Positions 1-12,391 of a DNA stretch of 64,000 nucleotides are shown here, one piece after another. Source of the stretch: Henricia sp. BOLD:AAB3569 (lineage: Eukaryota; Echinodermata; Asteroidea; Spinulosida; Echinasteridae); NCBI GenBank assembly GCA_037783545.1, contig JBBELK010000307.1:496001-560000 (forward strand), given 5' to 3'. The notes beneath the pieces are model-generated. The model was not told where the DNA came from and made no database searches. It saw only the letters and a program-made list of their open reading frames with translations. How positions within the stretch are numbered: the stretch's first letter is position 1; every line of letters starts with the position of its first letter. Both the position numbers and the translations under genes were made by a program.

Positions 1-1279
1 CGGATTTCGAGGATAAAGATGCCTGAGGAGTTGGAGGCTGGGTTGTGTGGGATGGTTCTTCGATTCCTGGTAGTACATGGTCAACGCCTTGCAAGGGCAA
101 CGTACCATATTTTCTAGTTTCTTGTGTAGTTTCCGCAGCAGCAGCAATCGTCTGTCTGAATATTTCAACTTTTTCTTTGCCAACAACTGCTTCAATCGTT
201 TCGGGTGCCTTTTCTGTTGTAAGCTGAACATCGACGATGATAGGGTCAATAGAAGTATTATATTCAATTGCTTGTGGAGTCGATGGCGCGTTTTGGTAAT
301 CATTGGCTGCCTTTGTGTGCTCTTCTATGAAGTCGACCTCAAAGTGAACAAATTTTCGCTTGGAATCGTCATTAGGAGGGGAAACCGGTTTTGTAGTAGC
401 CATATTGTCATCCTGACGTTCGACCACAGTTGAGACCATATCCTGTTTACTTCTTCTCGTGTGAGATGGAGCAGGCGAACTTGAAGAGTGGATGGCATCG
501 ACTGCTAACGCGTCCGAAGCTGGAGTGATCACGCGACTCTCGGGAGTAATGTCGTCATTTATCTCAGACGGTGTATTGCTAGAGACTTGGGAGACAGGAT
601 TTACGACTGGCGGATTTTCTTTGTCTCTTGGCTGGTTCTTAATGTCTGACGTCATCTTCAGCCTGTCTGCTACCATTGTCGTTGACAACAGTACATCTGG
701 AATGTCGGTTGGTGCAAGGGCAGGCTTGGTCGAGGTTGGCTCTACCAGTGCAACTACCTTTGGACTTTCGGTTCCCGATGTAGCTGATGCTGTTTTTGTG
801 ATGCTTTCTACCATGTCATGCTGTACATATTTATCAGCATTTGTTGTCTCGAAACTGGGAGGGCGAGTCGTTTGGTGAAGAACTGACAGGGACGCCTCAG
901 CAGGCACAGGAGACATGTTATGCTGAAGACGTCTTGTCTGGGCGACGTCGCCTGATTGGCTTACGCCACTCCTCGACTCTGTTACCATGGCTTTGGTTGC
1001 AGACATTCTTGTCATCATCGGTGTTGTGTGGTAGCTTTTCAGTGTCGATTTATCCATTTTCTCGACCTTTATGCTTTTTTCATCGACGTGCGGTCCTGTT
1101 GAGGGGCGATCTTTGGACGAAAACCTAGTGGCTAGGTAATTCTGGATTTCATTAACTGTGACTTCCCGATTACTCTCAAGCTGTACCACAAATAAAGCAG
1201 CCACACTTCCCCTCTGAAACATAATGACGTCACACTCGCCAAGCACAACGTCATACTTCTGGTTTAGTATTTCAAACAG
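1..1279 (-). CDS. Exon 4 (partial): second half of SEA domain and S/T/P-rich stalk
   Basis: After a pyrimidine-rich acceptor (TTTTACTTTTAG|CTG) the minus strand is open for 426 codons to the window edge. It begins LFEILNQKYDVVLGECDV, followed by FQRGSVAALFVVQL, the SEA strand pair with the G-S-V autocleavage-type motif, and then EVTVNEIQNYLATRF, the C-terminal SEA helix. The remainder is Ser/Thr/Pro-rich and low complexity, with scattered acidic and basic residues and no recognised domain. Plus-strand ORFs over the same bases are shadows. No stop is seen, so the gene continues to the left. Confidence 0.8.
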   Translation of the reverse strand, partial: MFEILNQKYDVVLGECDVIMFQRGSVAALFVVQLESNREVTVNEIQNYLATRFSSKDRPSTGPHVDEKSIKVEKMDKSTLKSYHTTPMMTRMSATKAMVTESRSGVSQSGDVAQTRRLQHNMSPVPAEASLSVLHQTTRPPSFETTNADKYVQHDMVESITKTASATSGTESPKVVALVEPTSTKPALAPTDIPDVLLSTTMVADRLKMTSDIKNQPRDKENPPVVNPVSQVSSNTPSEINDDITPESRVITPASDALAVDAIHSSSSPAPSHTRRSKQDMVSTVVERQDDNMATTKPVSPPNDDSKRKFVHFEVDFIEEHTKAANDYQNAPSTPQAIEYNTSIDPIIVDVQLTTEKAPETIEAVVGKEKVEIFRQTIAAAAETTQETRKYGTLPLQGVDHVLPGIEEPSHTTQPPTPQASLSSKS

Positions 1280-4200
1280 CTAAAAGTAAAAAGTAAAATA
1301 AAAACGTTATAGTTAACACCACTTCAAATTATTTGGCCTGTTGGTGATTATGTGGGAGCGCGTTTGGTCTAGTGGGTATGAAGCGGGACTCCCAATCAGA
1401 GGTTGTGGGTTCAAGCCCCACTATGACCAACGTGTCTGTGTCCCTGGGCAAGGCACTTAATCCCAGTTGCCTCGCCAACCCAAGCGATATTTGGGGAGCT
1501 TTAGGGGAATGCCACAATCTAACTGCTAATAGGGTTCTGCGCCTGGCCAGCAGCCACCTAGTTGAAGCGAAATAGTTATGGTGATTCCCTGATGGCAGCG
1601 GTAATAATGGCAACAGCGCCAGGAGCACCCTGCATGGTGGACATGTGCGCTATATAATAATCCACCATTATTATTATTAGTATGCAGCCAGATAAACGCT
1701 AGAGGTCCAGTGGGTGTTCAGCAAGTAGGGCACGAATCGAAAAGTATTGGGAAATGTTTTGCATTTATGAAATAAAACAAGATGCCCTCGTAAATAACAG
1801 AGGTAAGCCTTGTCAAATATTCTGGCGGGCTTGATTCAAAGATATCGTTAAATGTGATATAACTGGAGAACGCTAAAGAAAATATTACCTGCTGACAAAC
1901 TGCTTCTTTGTACTTCTTGAAGAAGGAACTGTCTCTAAATAGAAGTTCGTCGGTGGATGTTGCTTCCTCACCTTCAACCGTCTCGAGAACGAACCTGCCT
2001 ATAAATGCCAGCGAGACGTCCACGTCCACGTCTGTATCAATTAAGACAAATTAAAAAAGCCCTTCATCACTCTTTTGAAATAAAAGTTTGACTCAGTCAA
2101 AATGTAGCCCATTGTATGATTTTTGTTAGCATTGGTACAGTTAGAACGTAGCCCGCTCGTAAAAGTCCTTCTTATCGGTCTATTTCACAATGTAATTATA
2201 AACTGTTAGCAACAAAAACAACTGTAACAAATGACAGCAACAGAAGCAAAAAGCAGGGTTCTTATTGATTCATTACAAATTCTCACATGCCTTTCCACGT
2301 CCACTACAAGTCCCTGGGTATTTATACCGAGCAACAAAAGAAACGCACATTTTCAGTTTACTAAAACCTTTTGTAATTAAGTTAACATCGAAATATTCAC
2401 ATACCATATTTATTATGCATGACTGCACAAAGCTTCTGTGTGCTGAAAAATCTTACTTGCAGATTGACTGATTTTGTTCAATTAAAAAGCGTTTCTTGTT
2501 GTTGCTCGGTATATTTTAAGCAACAGTCTGTTCAACAAAGGCGTTACTTTGTGGATTTTCACACAACACTGTAACAGTGATAGACTAACTATAGTGTGAC
2601 GTCAGTTGCCATGATATTTGGATCTAAACTTTCGCTGGTAATCTGAAATGTGGATTGATAAAGCACAGGGAAACTGGTTTTAGTGTAGACCCAGAAACAT
2701 TGGCAACACGCAAATAGTGACGTTTTCACTTTAGTAGTCTGTTGAACTTGTAAAGAAATTGTGACTAACTTGTGGAGGACTTGTGACGGACTTGTGAATG
2801 ACATGTGAAGGACATGTGGAGGACTTGTGGAGGACTTGTGATGAACTCAGCTACAGTCCTGGTAAACAGGCAGTTTTACGATATGCATAGGATGCTTCCT
2901 CTGCAACACGCTGTTGCTCTATTATGAATTAACTACCCCGACCAAAACACAAAATGCACCAGTGTAGAAGCACAACTAGCAGTAATACAAGGGCTAACCT
3001 TTGTGACGGCCGCCTGCCTGAGTCACATCTTCTTTATGTACTCCTTCAGCGACACCCTTCTCATCTGCAGGTTCTTGGGTTGTCACTGACTCTTTGTCCT
3101 CAGTTACGAACAAAACGACGTCCGTGTCATCATCTGCAGGTTTCATGGTTGCCACAGCCTTTTTGTCTTCACTTACAACTACAATGATACGGGTGTCATC
3201 AGTAGGTTTTATAGTTGTCACAGACTCCTCGTCCTCACTTACATCGACACCGACATTCCTATCGTCTGCGGGTTCCATGGTGGTTACAGACTCCTTGTCA
3301 ACACTTACGACACCAATGTCCGTGCCACCTGCAGGTTTCATGGTTGTCACAGACTCCTTGTCTCTTACTACAACGTCATCTGTGTCGTCAGTAGGTTTCA
3401 TGGTTGTCATATAATCTTTGTTTCCACTCATAACGACAGCGACATCCGTGCCATCTGCAGGTTTCATGGTTGTCACAGACTCCTTATCTGGACTTATTAC
3501 GACACCGACATCTTTGCCATTTGTGGGTTTCGTGGTAGTTACAGACTCCTTGTCTTCACTCATTATGACGTCAATGTCTGTGGCACCAACAGGTTTGGTG
3601 GTTTTCAGAGACTCCGTGTTCCCTCTTCCGACGACATCGACATCCGTGCCATCTGCCGGTTTTGCAGTTGTCGCGGACCTTTTGTCTTCACTGACTATGG
3701 CATCCATGTGCGTGCCATCTGCGGGTTTCTCGGTTGTCACGGACTTTTTGTCTTCACTTACAACTACATTGATACGGTTGTCATAAGTAGGTTTCATAGT
3801 TGTCGCCTGTTCCTTGCCTTCACTTACAACACCGATATTTGTGTCATGTACAGGTTTCGGCGTTGTCACGGACTCCTTGTCTTTACTTACATCGACACCG
3901 ACATTCCTGTCGTCTGCGGGTTCCATTGTAGTTACAGAGTCCTTGTCACCACTTACGACACCAACGTCTGTGCCACCTGCAGGCTTTATGGTTGTAATGG
4001 ACTCCTTGTCTGCACTCAGTACGACATCGACATCCGTACCATCAGCAGGTTTTGCAGTTATCACAGGCTCCTTGTCTCCATTTACTACGTCCGTAGATTT
4101 CATGGTTGTCGTATAATCTTTGTCCCCACTTACGACGACACCGACATCCGTGCCATCTGCGGGTTTTGTGGTTGTTACAGACTCTTTGTTTTCAGTTACT

Positions 4201-7200
4201 TCAATGATACGGGTGTCGTCAGTAGGTTTCATAGTTGTCACAGACTCCTTGTCTCCACTAACGACGACAGCGACATCCATGCTATCTGCAGGTTTCATGG
4301 TTGCTACAGACTCTTTGTATTCACCACCATTGATAGCGATGCCTGTGTCATCTTTGGGTTTCGTGGTTTTGTCTCCACTCACCATGTCGTCAATATCCGT
4401 GCCATCTGCAGATTTTGTGGTTGTCGGAGACTCCTTTTCTGTACTTACAACTACGATGATACGGGTGTCATCTGCAGGTTCCATAGTTGTCACAGACTCG
4501 TTTTCCTTACTGACTAGGATATCGATGTCCGTCCAATCTTCATATTTTGCAGTTGTTACAGATTCCTTCTCCCCACTTACTACGACACCGACATCTGTGT
4601 CATCTGTGGGTTTCTTGGTTGTCACAGACTCTTTGTCTCCGCTTACTACGGTATTTGCATCCGTACCATCTTCAAGTTTTGCAGTTGTCGCGGACTGTTT
4701 GTCTTCATTGACTATGACTTCAATGTCTGTGACATCAGCAGGTTCCATGGTTGTCATAGACTCTTTGTCTCCATACACGACACTGACATCCGTGTCACCT
4801 GCAGGTTTCTTCGTTGTCACAGGATCCTTGTCTTCGCTTATACGGCTGTCATCTGCAGGTTTCATGGTTGTCACAGACTCCTTTTTCTCACTTACTGTGA
4901 TATCGGTATCCGTGCCATCTGCACGCGTTGCGGCTGTCATAGACTTCTTGTCTCCACTTACGACACCGACATCTGTGACATCTGCAGGTTTCTTGGTTGT
5001 TGTAGACTCTTCGTTTTCACTTACGACACCGACATCTGTGTCATCTGCAGGTTTCCTGGTTGCGACAATCCCCTTGTCTCCACTTACAACGACACTGACG
5101 TCCGTACCATCTGCAGGTTTTGCAGTTGTCGCAGACTTTTTGTCCCCACTCACGACGACACCGACATTCGTGTCACCTGCAGGTGTCTTCGTTGTCAAAG
5201 GATCCTCGTCCTCGTTTACAACTACGATGATATGGGTGTCATCTGCAGGTTTCATGGTTGTCACATACTCTTTTCCTTCACTCACTAGGACATCGATGTC
5301 CGTGGCATCTGGAGGTTTTTTGGTTGTCACAGACTCTTTTCCTTCACTCACTACGACAGCGACATCCGTGTCGTCCAAGGGTTTCATGGTTGTCACAGAT
5401 TCCTTATCCTCACTTACAACTACAATGATACGGGTATCGTCAGAAGGTTTCATAGTTGTCACAGAATCCTTGTCTCCACTTAGGACGACAGCGACATCCG
5501 TGCCATCTGCAGGTTTCATGGTTGTCACAGACTCTTTTTCTTTACTCAGTATGATATCCATGTCCGTCTCATCTGCAGGTTTTGCGGTCGTTCCAGACGT
5601 TTTGTCTTCACCTACTATGACGTCGATGTCCGTGACATCTGCGGGTTTCATGGTTGTCATTGACTCTTTGTCCCTACTCACGACGACACCGGCATCCGTG
5701 TCACCTGCAGGTCTCTTCGTTGTCACAGGATCCTCGTCCTCGCTTACAACTTCGACGATACGGGTTTCATCTGCAGGTTTTATGGTTGTCGCTGACTCCT
5801 TTACTTCACTCACTATGGTATCGATGTATGTGACATCTGCAGGTATTTTGGTTGTAACAGAATCCTTGTCTCCACTCACTATGACGTCAATATCCGTGCC
5901 ATCTACAGGTTTTGTTGTTGTCAGAGACTCCTTGTCTTCACTTACAACTACGCTGGTACGGGTGTCATCTGCAGGTTTCATAGTTGTCACAGGCTCTTTT
6001 TTTTCACTCGCTATGATATCGATGTCCGTCCCATCTGCAGATTTTGCAGTTGTTACAGGCTCTTTGTCTTCACTCACTATTACATCAATGTCTGCGTCAT
6101 CTGCAGTTTTCTTGGTTGTCATAGACTCTTTGTCCCCACTTACGACGACAGTGACTTCCGTATCAGCAGCAGACTGTGCAGTTGTCGCAGACTCCTTTCT
6201 TCCACTTACGACACCAACATCCGTGTCATCTGCGGGTTTTAAAGTTATCGCAGACTTTTTGTCTTCAATTACTGTAACATCCATGTCCGTTTTATCTACA
6301 GGTTGCATGGTTGTCACATAATCTTTGTTCCCACTAACGACGACACCGACATCCCTGTCATCTGCAGGTTTTGTGGTCGTTACAGATTTTTTGTCTTCAC
6401 CCACTATGCCGTCGATTTCCGTGACATCTGCGGGTTTCATGGTTGTCATAGACTCCCTGTCCCCACTCACGACGACACCGACATCCGTGTCACCTGCAGG
6501 TCTCCTCGTTGTCACAGGATCCTCGTCCTCGCTTACAACTTCGATGATACGGGTTTCATCTGCGGGTTCCGTGGGTGTCACAGAATCTTTGTCCACACTC
6601 ACGACGACACCGACGTCCGTACCACCTGCAGGTTTTGCAATTGTCGAAGACATTTTGTCTTCTCTCATTATGTCATCGATGTCATTGATATCTGCGGGTT
6701 TTTGGGTTGTCACAGAATCTTTGTCTCTACTTACGACACCGTCATCTGTGTCATCTGCAGGTTTCATCGTTGTCATAGACTCTTTGTCCCTACTCGTACT
6801 CACGACGACATTGACATCCGTGTCACCTGCAGGTTTCTTCGTTGTAACAAAATCCTCGTCCTCGCTTACAACTACGATGATATGGGTGTCATCTGCAGGT
6901 TTCAAAGTTGTCACATATCCTTTGTCTTCACTTACTACAACACTGGCATCCGTACCATCTGCAGGTTTTGCAGTTGTCGCAGACATTTCGTCTTCACCCA
7001 CTATGACATTGATTTCTGTGCCATTTGCAGGTTTCATGCTGGTTGTTACAGACTCCTTGTCATCAATTCCATCGACAGCGACGTCTGTGTCATCTGTGGG
7101 TTTCGTGGTTTTGCCTCCACTTACTGTGACGTCAATATCCATGCCATCTACACGGTTTGCGATTGTCAGAGACTCCTTGTCTTTACTTACAATTACGATG

Positions 7201-10200
7201 ATACGGGTGTCATCTGCAGGTTCCGTTGTTGTCACAGGCTCTTTTTTCACACTCACTATAACATTATTGTCCGTTTCACCTGTATGTGTTGCGGTTGTCA
7301 CAGAATCCTTTTTTTCTTCTCTCATTATGTCATCGATGTCCGTACCGTCTGCGGGTTTCTTGGTTGTCACAGAATCGTTGTCTCTACTTACTATGATACC
7401 GGCATTCGTACCATCTGCAGGTTTTGCAGTTGTCGCAGGATCCTCGTCCTCGATTACAACTACGATGATACGGGTGTCATCTGCAGGTTCCATAGTTGTC
7501 ACAGACTCGTTTTCTTCACTGACTAAAGAAATACATTGTTATCTTCATCGATACAACAGCCATGATGCAACAACATAAAGCAAGGTTAAGTAACAGAGGT
7601 AAGTGCAAACCAATGCGCTTTGTTTTCGCTTTTTAGACCGGTAATAACTCGATCCACGTGGGTCATGAAAAATGGAAACCAAAACTGTGGATGAAAGGCG
7701 TTACGTCACCGGAAAGCAATCAATTGATGTAAAACGTGAGCGTGAACCAGTAACCATAGTTACGGTCCAGCGCCTGCAATGTGACGTCACGACTCCGCCA
7801 GCGAATATCGTGTCCCATAGAAAACAGTGCTAAATGCCCTATATTCAGAAATCATTTTAGAATACTTAAGTCTTACAGCGTTTCGGCACCAAGATTAACA
7901 TACTGATTGAAGTCTCATCTTTTCAAATCTTTTCAATTGTATAGAGGTGTCCATCACTTTCATTCCTTAATTTGCACCTGAAACAAAACTACCCATGCAA
8001 GACTGAATACTGCAAAGGAGGCAAATGCGTATCTTGCGGAAAAGGTCCAATATGCTAATGCCCAAAATACCTATAGTATAAAGAAAAATACACCACATCA
8101 CGGTGAGACTACACTCCTTCAGCTCTCAAATCCCCTTAAAGGGCCCATGATTAGGGATTTTTTTATCAATGTAACTACTCAGTTACAGTCATAAAAATCC
8201 TATTTAGAGCTTGTTATGGCGGTTAAAACAAAGGTTTGTTTAGCTTTTATGCTAATAAAAATATGCATATTCATGAGCAAGGTTGTAAAGTCACAAGAGG
8301 CAAACACAGGAAAATAACATTCAACTTTGCACAAAAGATTTCACTTTTTCTCCAACCTGCTGAAACTTTTGTGATCCATGGCTGTTTGAGTTTGTTTTAC
8401 ATGTTGACTGTTGTAAGCCATGAGAAAACTGGGGGTGGAAAATAACGTCGTCTCATGCGCGACTTGTCTCTGTAGCGCGAGATACCAGCAGCGCCACTGG
8501 CTTGACAGCTCTAATTACTGAATGCCATCAGCACGACACAATTATCACGGCTTTGGCGCAGGGTAAGTTTTTGTCTAATTTTATGCAACTCGAATTGCGC
8601 ATAAGGCAAACAAAAAATACCAAGGCTGTTGTGGCAGAATTTGTTTTTAAATGAGTGTGTCCAGATCACATTTTTGACCCACCAAATTTTCCCATGGGTG
8701 TTGAGATTTTGATGCCATATCATTTGGCATATTTTTGTCATTACCATTCCGAAATTGCACGCTCTTAAACACCAATGTTTAAAAAAACAAATTCGGTTAC
8801 ATAAAGCAGTGCAGTGATTACACCGACCTTTTTGCATTTACATTGGACATTTCTTCCCATAAATAGTATTTTGGGGAAGTATTTTATATGGTTGTTAGAT
8901 TAGTATGAAATTAATTTTCTGAAACAAATCTGGACACGTTCCATAAAAACAAGTTTATTGCTGGCTTTGCTCTACATGGTAGCAATTTTTTACAGGTGTG
9001 CGGCGCTCTCGAAAACCACGCCATTAGCTTGTTTATCCCACAATGGTCAGAGTTGTTGTGGGTGTTTTAACAAAGTACCATGTTTTATCCGCTTACACAA
9101 AGGAATTACAGAATAAGCTAAATGCGCCGTGAGGTAATTCGGACTGCTATGTCATTCGATGTGTACTTTTCCAGTTTGTAATTCAAGGAAAAAATGACAC
9201 GCATTTTCAAACTCAAAACAAGAAAATGTAAAGAAAATGTGTAACCATTTAAGCTGAAAACCCTTTGGTAACTTAGTCTTGCGAACTACTGAAAATTGGC
9301 TTAGGCCTACTTAAACAACGATCCTAACTTATTTTGTTTTTAAATTTATTGCCATGCCAAATCAATGCAAGTAGACGTGTTGGCAAAAATGCCATGTAGG
9401 GGCCGTACCATTGATCGGATAACATATATCCGACGGATCTCTCAACGCGCTTTCTGCATTATTATCCCTGGTCATTTTGCCCAGTAAAATCATTGCTTAA
9501 TCTTTCTCAGCTCCCTGGGGAGTATACAGCCCCGGCTGCCTTAGGCGCCCAACGGCTAATCAATCAAATCAACTTTCGCTACCCTCTCGGGTACCCATTT
9601 TGCTCCTGGGTGGAGAGAAGCAATGCGTGGCAAAGTCCCTTGCTCAAGGGTACACACACAATGAAAGGGCCGGAATTCGAACCCACTACCTTTGGAACTA
9701 ACTCGGGTTTTGAATACGGGTTTTGAATAATAGCTGGGTGTTCTAAGGGAATAAATGTGTATAAAATGACCAGTATTAAGGCTATACAGTCACACTAGAG
9801 GTACGACCAGTCGGCAACCGTTATCAGTTGGTTATCAGGGGCCGTATAAAAGTTTCTGTAAGTCTTTATATGGTCGTCAGTGGTCGCCAACTGGCTAATT
9901 ATTCCAGCATTTTGGTCGCCGGGGGTTTCACTTGTTGCAATGGGGAGAAGTTTGTTCTGGTCTGTAATTGGTTGTCCAAGAGTGGAAGACTGGTCTGTCG
10001 ACAGTTAAAGGCCAAGTCATATTAGAGATAAAATCGGTCGGCTACCCCCGACAACCACTGATCGGGAGTAGCGTCAGTGGTCGCCAACGGTCGTCAGTGG
10101 TCGCCAACTGGTTGTTGGGGCTTTTTGGTCCCCGGGAGGTTTCGTTTGTTGAGAGACTGGTCTGCGACTGGTCTCGGACCGGTCGTCAGTGGTTACTTGC

Positions 10201-12360
10201 AACCGGCACATGTTTTTGGTCGCCGAAATTAAGCAACTGATCGCCAACCGATTTATGTTCTTTCTAGGGGCCGTACCATCGATCGGATAACATATATCCG
10301 ACGGATCTCTCAACGCGCTTTCTGCATTATTATCCCTGGTCATTTGGCTCAGTAATATCATTGCTTAATCCTTCTCATCTCCCTGTGGAGTATACAGCCC
10401 CGACTGCCTTAGGCGCCCAACGGCTAATCAATCACATAAACTTTCGCTAAGTTTGTTCTGGTCTGTAATTGGTTGTCCAAGAGTGGAAGACTGGTCTGTC
10501 GACAGTTAAAGGCCAAGTCATATTAGAGATAAAATCGGTCGGCTACCCCCGACAACCACTGATCGGGAGTAGCGTCAGTGGTCGCCAACGGTCGTCAGTG
10601 GTCGCCAACTGGTTGTTGGGGCTTTTTGGTCCCCGGGAGGTTTCGTTTTTGGTCGCCGAAATTAAGCAACTGATCGCCAACCGATTTACGAGAAATGAGT
10701 AATTGATCGCCGACCAATCGCCAAATGTCCATCAATTATTAAAAAATAACAAAAATAACTGGGCAATCGGGCGGCATTGTAACCGGTCGGCGATGGTTTG
10801 CCTACCAGTCGCCAACTGATCGGCAAACATGTTACAACCTGTCGCGTATCAGTCGCAGACCATGTGATCCCACAGTATTGACAAATTTCACATTGACACT
10901 GACAGCCTCGTTTCAAATGCTGAGCCGTTGTATTAAGTCACGCGTCTTTTCATCTGCAAATTTTATCACAAAAGAAAGCACTGAGACCCTCGTTTTGAAT
11001 GACAATTTCAAATTCCTTAATAAATACCATACAATCATTCTTCCATTGTTCGCCGTTGTGGCCGTTTTCTAAATCACTTGATTCGGCTTCAGGCTCGGTC
11101 TTTCCGATTTTCTGTGATCTTGCCCGTGTGTAGTTTACTAGCTTCAGTTTTTCTTAGTGGTCTTAAGTACGCTCAACATGGCTGATGAACGTTGATTTTC
11201 AAACCAGCGTAATATTTCTGAAATGCACCAAGCCTATGCCGGAGACGATGCCGGAAATTCGTAAAGGGTACTTGCAAACCGGAAACTAAAAGTCAAAAGT
11301 TTGATTCATTTAAAACTGGTTCATATACAACATTTCCCCCATTTATTAAATTGTTAAAAAATTCAATTTATTGGTGTTTGGACGCTTACAAAAGCAGTAC
11401 ACGGTAAGTGACAAATCAATATTATCACAACGATAAAATCATATATAGCCATTCCCAGAGTTGTGCCCGGAAGTTCAACTCGCCGCGAGACTTACACGTT
11501 CTATTCTCGCCTGGGATGGGACGCATAAATAGTCTGGCACCTTCCTGATCAGCATGCTACATTTTACAGAACCGATTCTGGGGACAGGATTGAATAAGGT
11601 ATGTTTGCCTCTTGCATACATGTACGAATTGCCATACTGACCAAACGGCGAAGCTGCACGTGCAGGAACAGTGACCTCGCGCGAAGTTTATCTTGCCGTT
11701 GGTTTTAATGACGGATGATCTATTGTGAAAAACGACAATTGCATGTACTGTACAGCCTCCCTTTGAATGCAACCTTGAAGTAGCCAATTGACTGCCCAGA
11801 AATGTCGACGGGACTTGAAAAGGTCCCTATTTAATTGATTACCTAGATCGTACATATTGGAGTTCGATGACCTTAAATGGATATTGTAATCGTTATAAAT
11901 GCTTCTATTGGGGAATTGGTTACAAAAAAGGTATATGTATTCGATTTGCCGCAGTTGACCGTCCATTGTGAGGTTGTTACTTCATTTCAGAAGGCAGCGA
12001 CTGTCGAGAAGATTTTGTGCAATTTCACAGTTACTTTGTCTGGAAGGTTATAATTGTAGCATATGCAATCATTAAAAAAAACACCTTACTCTGAGTAAGG
12101 TAGCAAAAACTACATGTTTTTTCTGTGACACCCACCCCCCCCCCCCCCCCCCCCTATTATTCATTAAAATCATTGCACTGTCGGAAATTCGTGGTGCTGT
12201 CGGCAACAAAAATGAAAAAGAATAAAATAATTAAAGTTATATAGTTCCGCTCATCAACGCCACGGCTATATCGGCAATGCTATTACGGCGCTGGTAATAC
12301 ATTACATTATATTATGTCGGCACGTGTTGTCCTGTAAGGGCGTTCACCCGCTCACCAGCG

Positions 12361-12391
<31 letters not shown>

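Noticed and set aside
45-1128. Plus-strand open frames at the left edge
   Set aside because: They lie opposite a continuous minus-strand coding exon with an acceptor and the SEA motif.
1350-1425. tRNA gene
   Set aside because: A and B boxes are present but the stems do not pair and a SINE body follows.
4120-6321. 733-codon plus-strand frame over the repeat exon (also 6325-7578, 6303-7526 and 3708-4517)
   Set aside because: Produced by the stop-free 66-bp unit; the minus strand has matching splice phases, a signal-peptide exon and a SEA domain.
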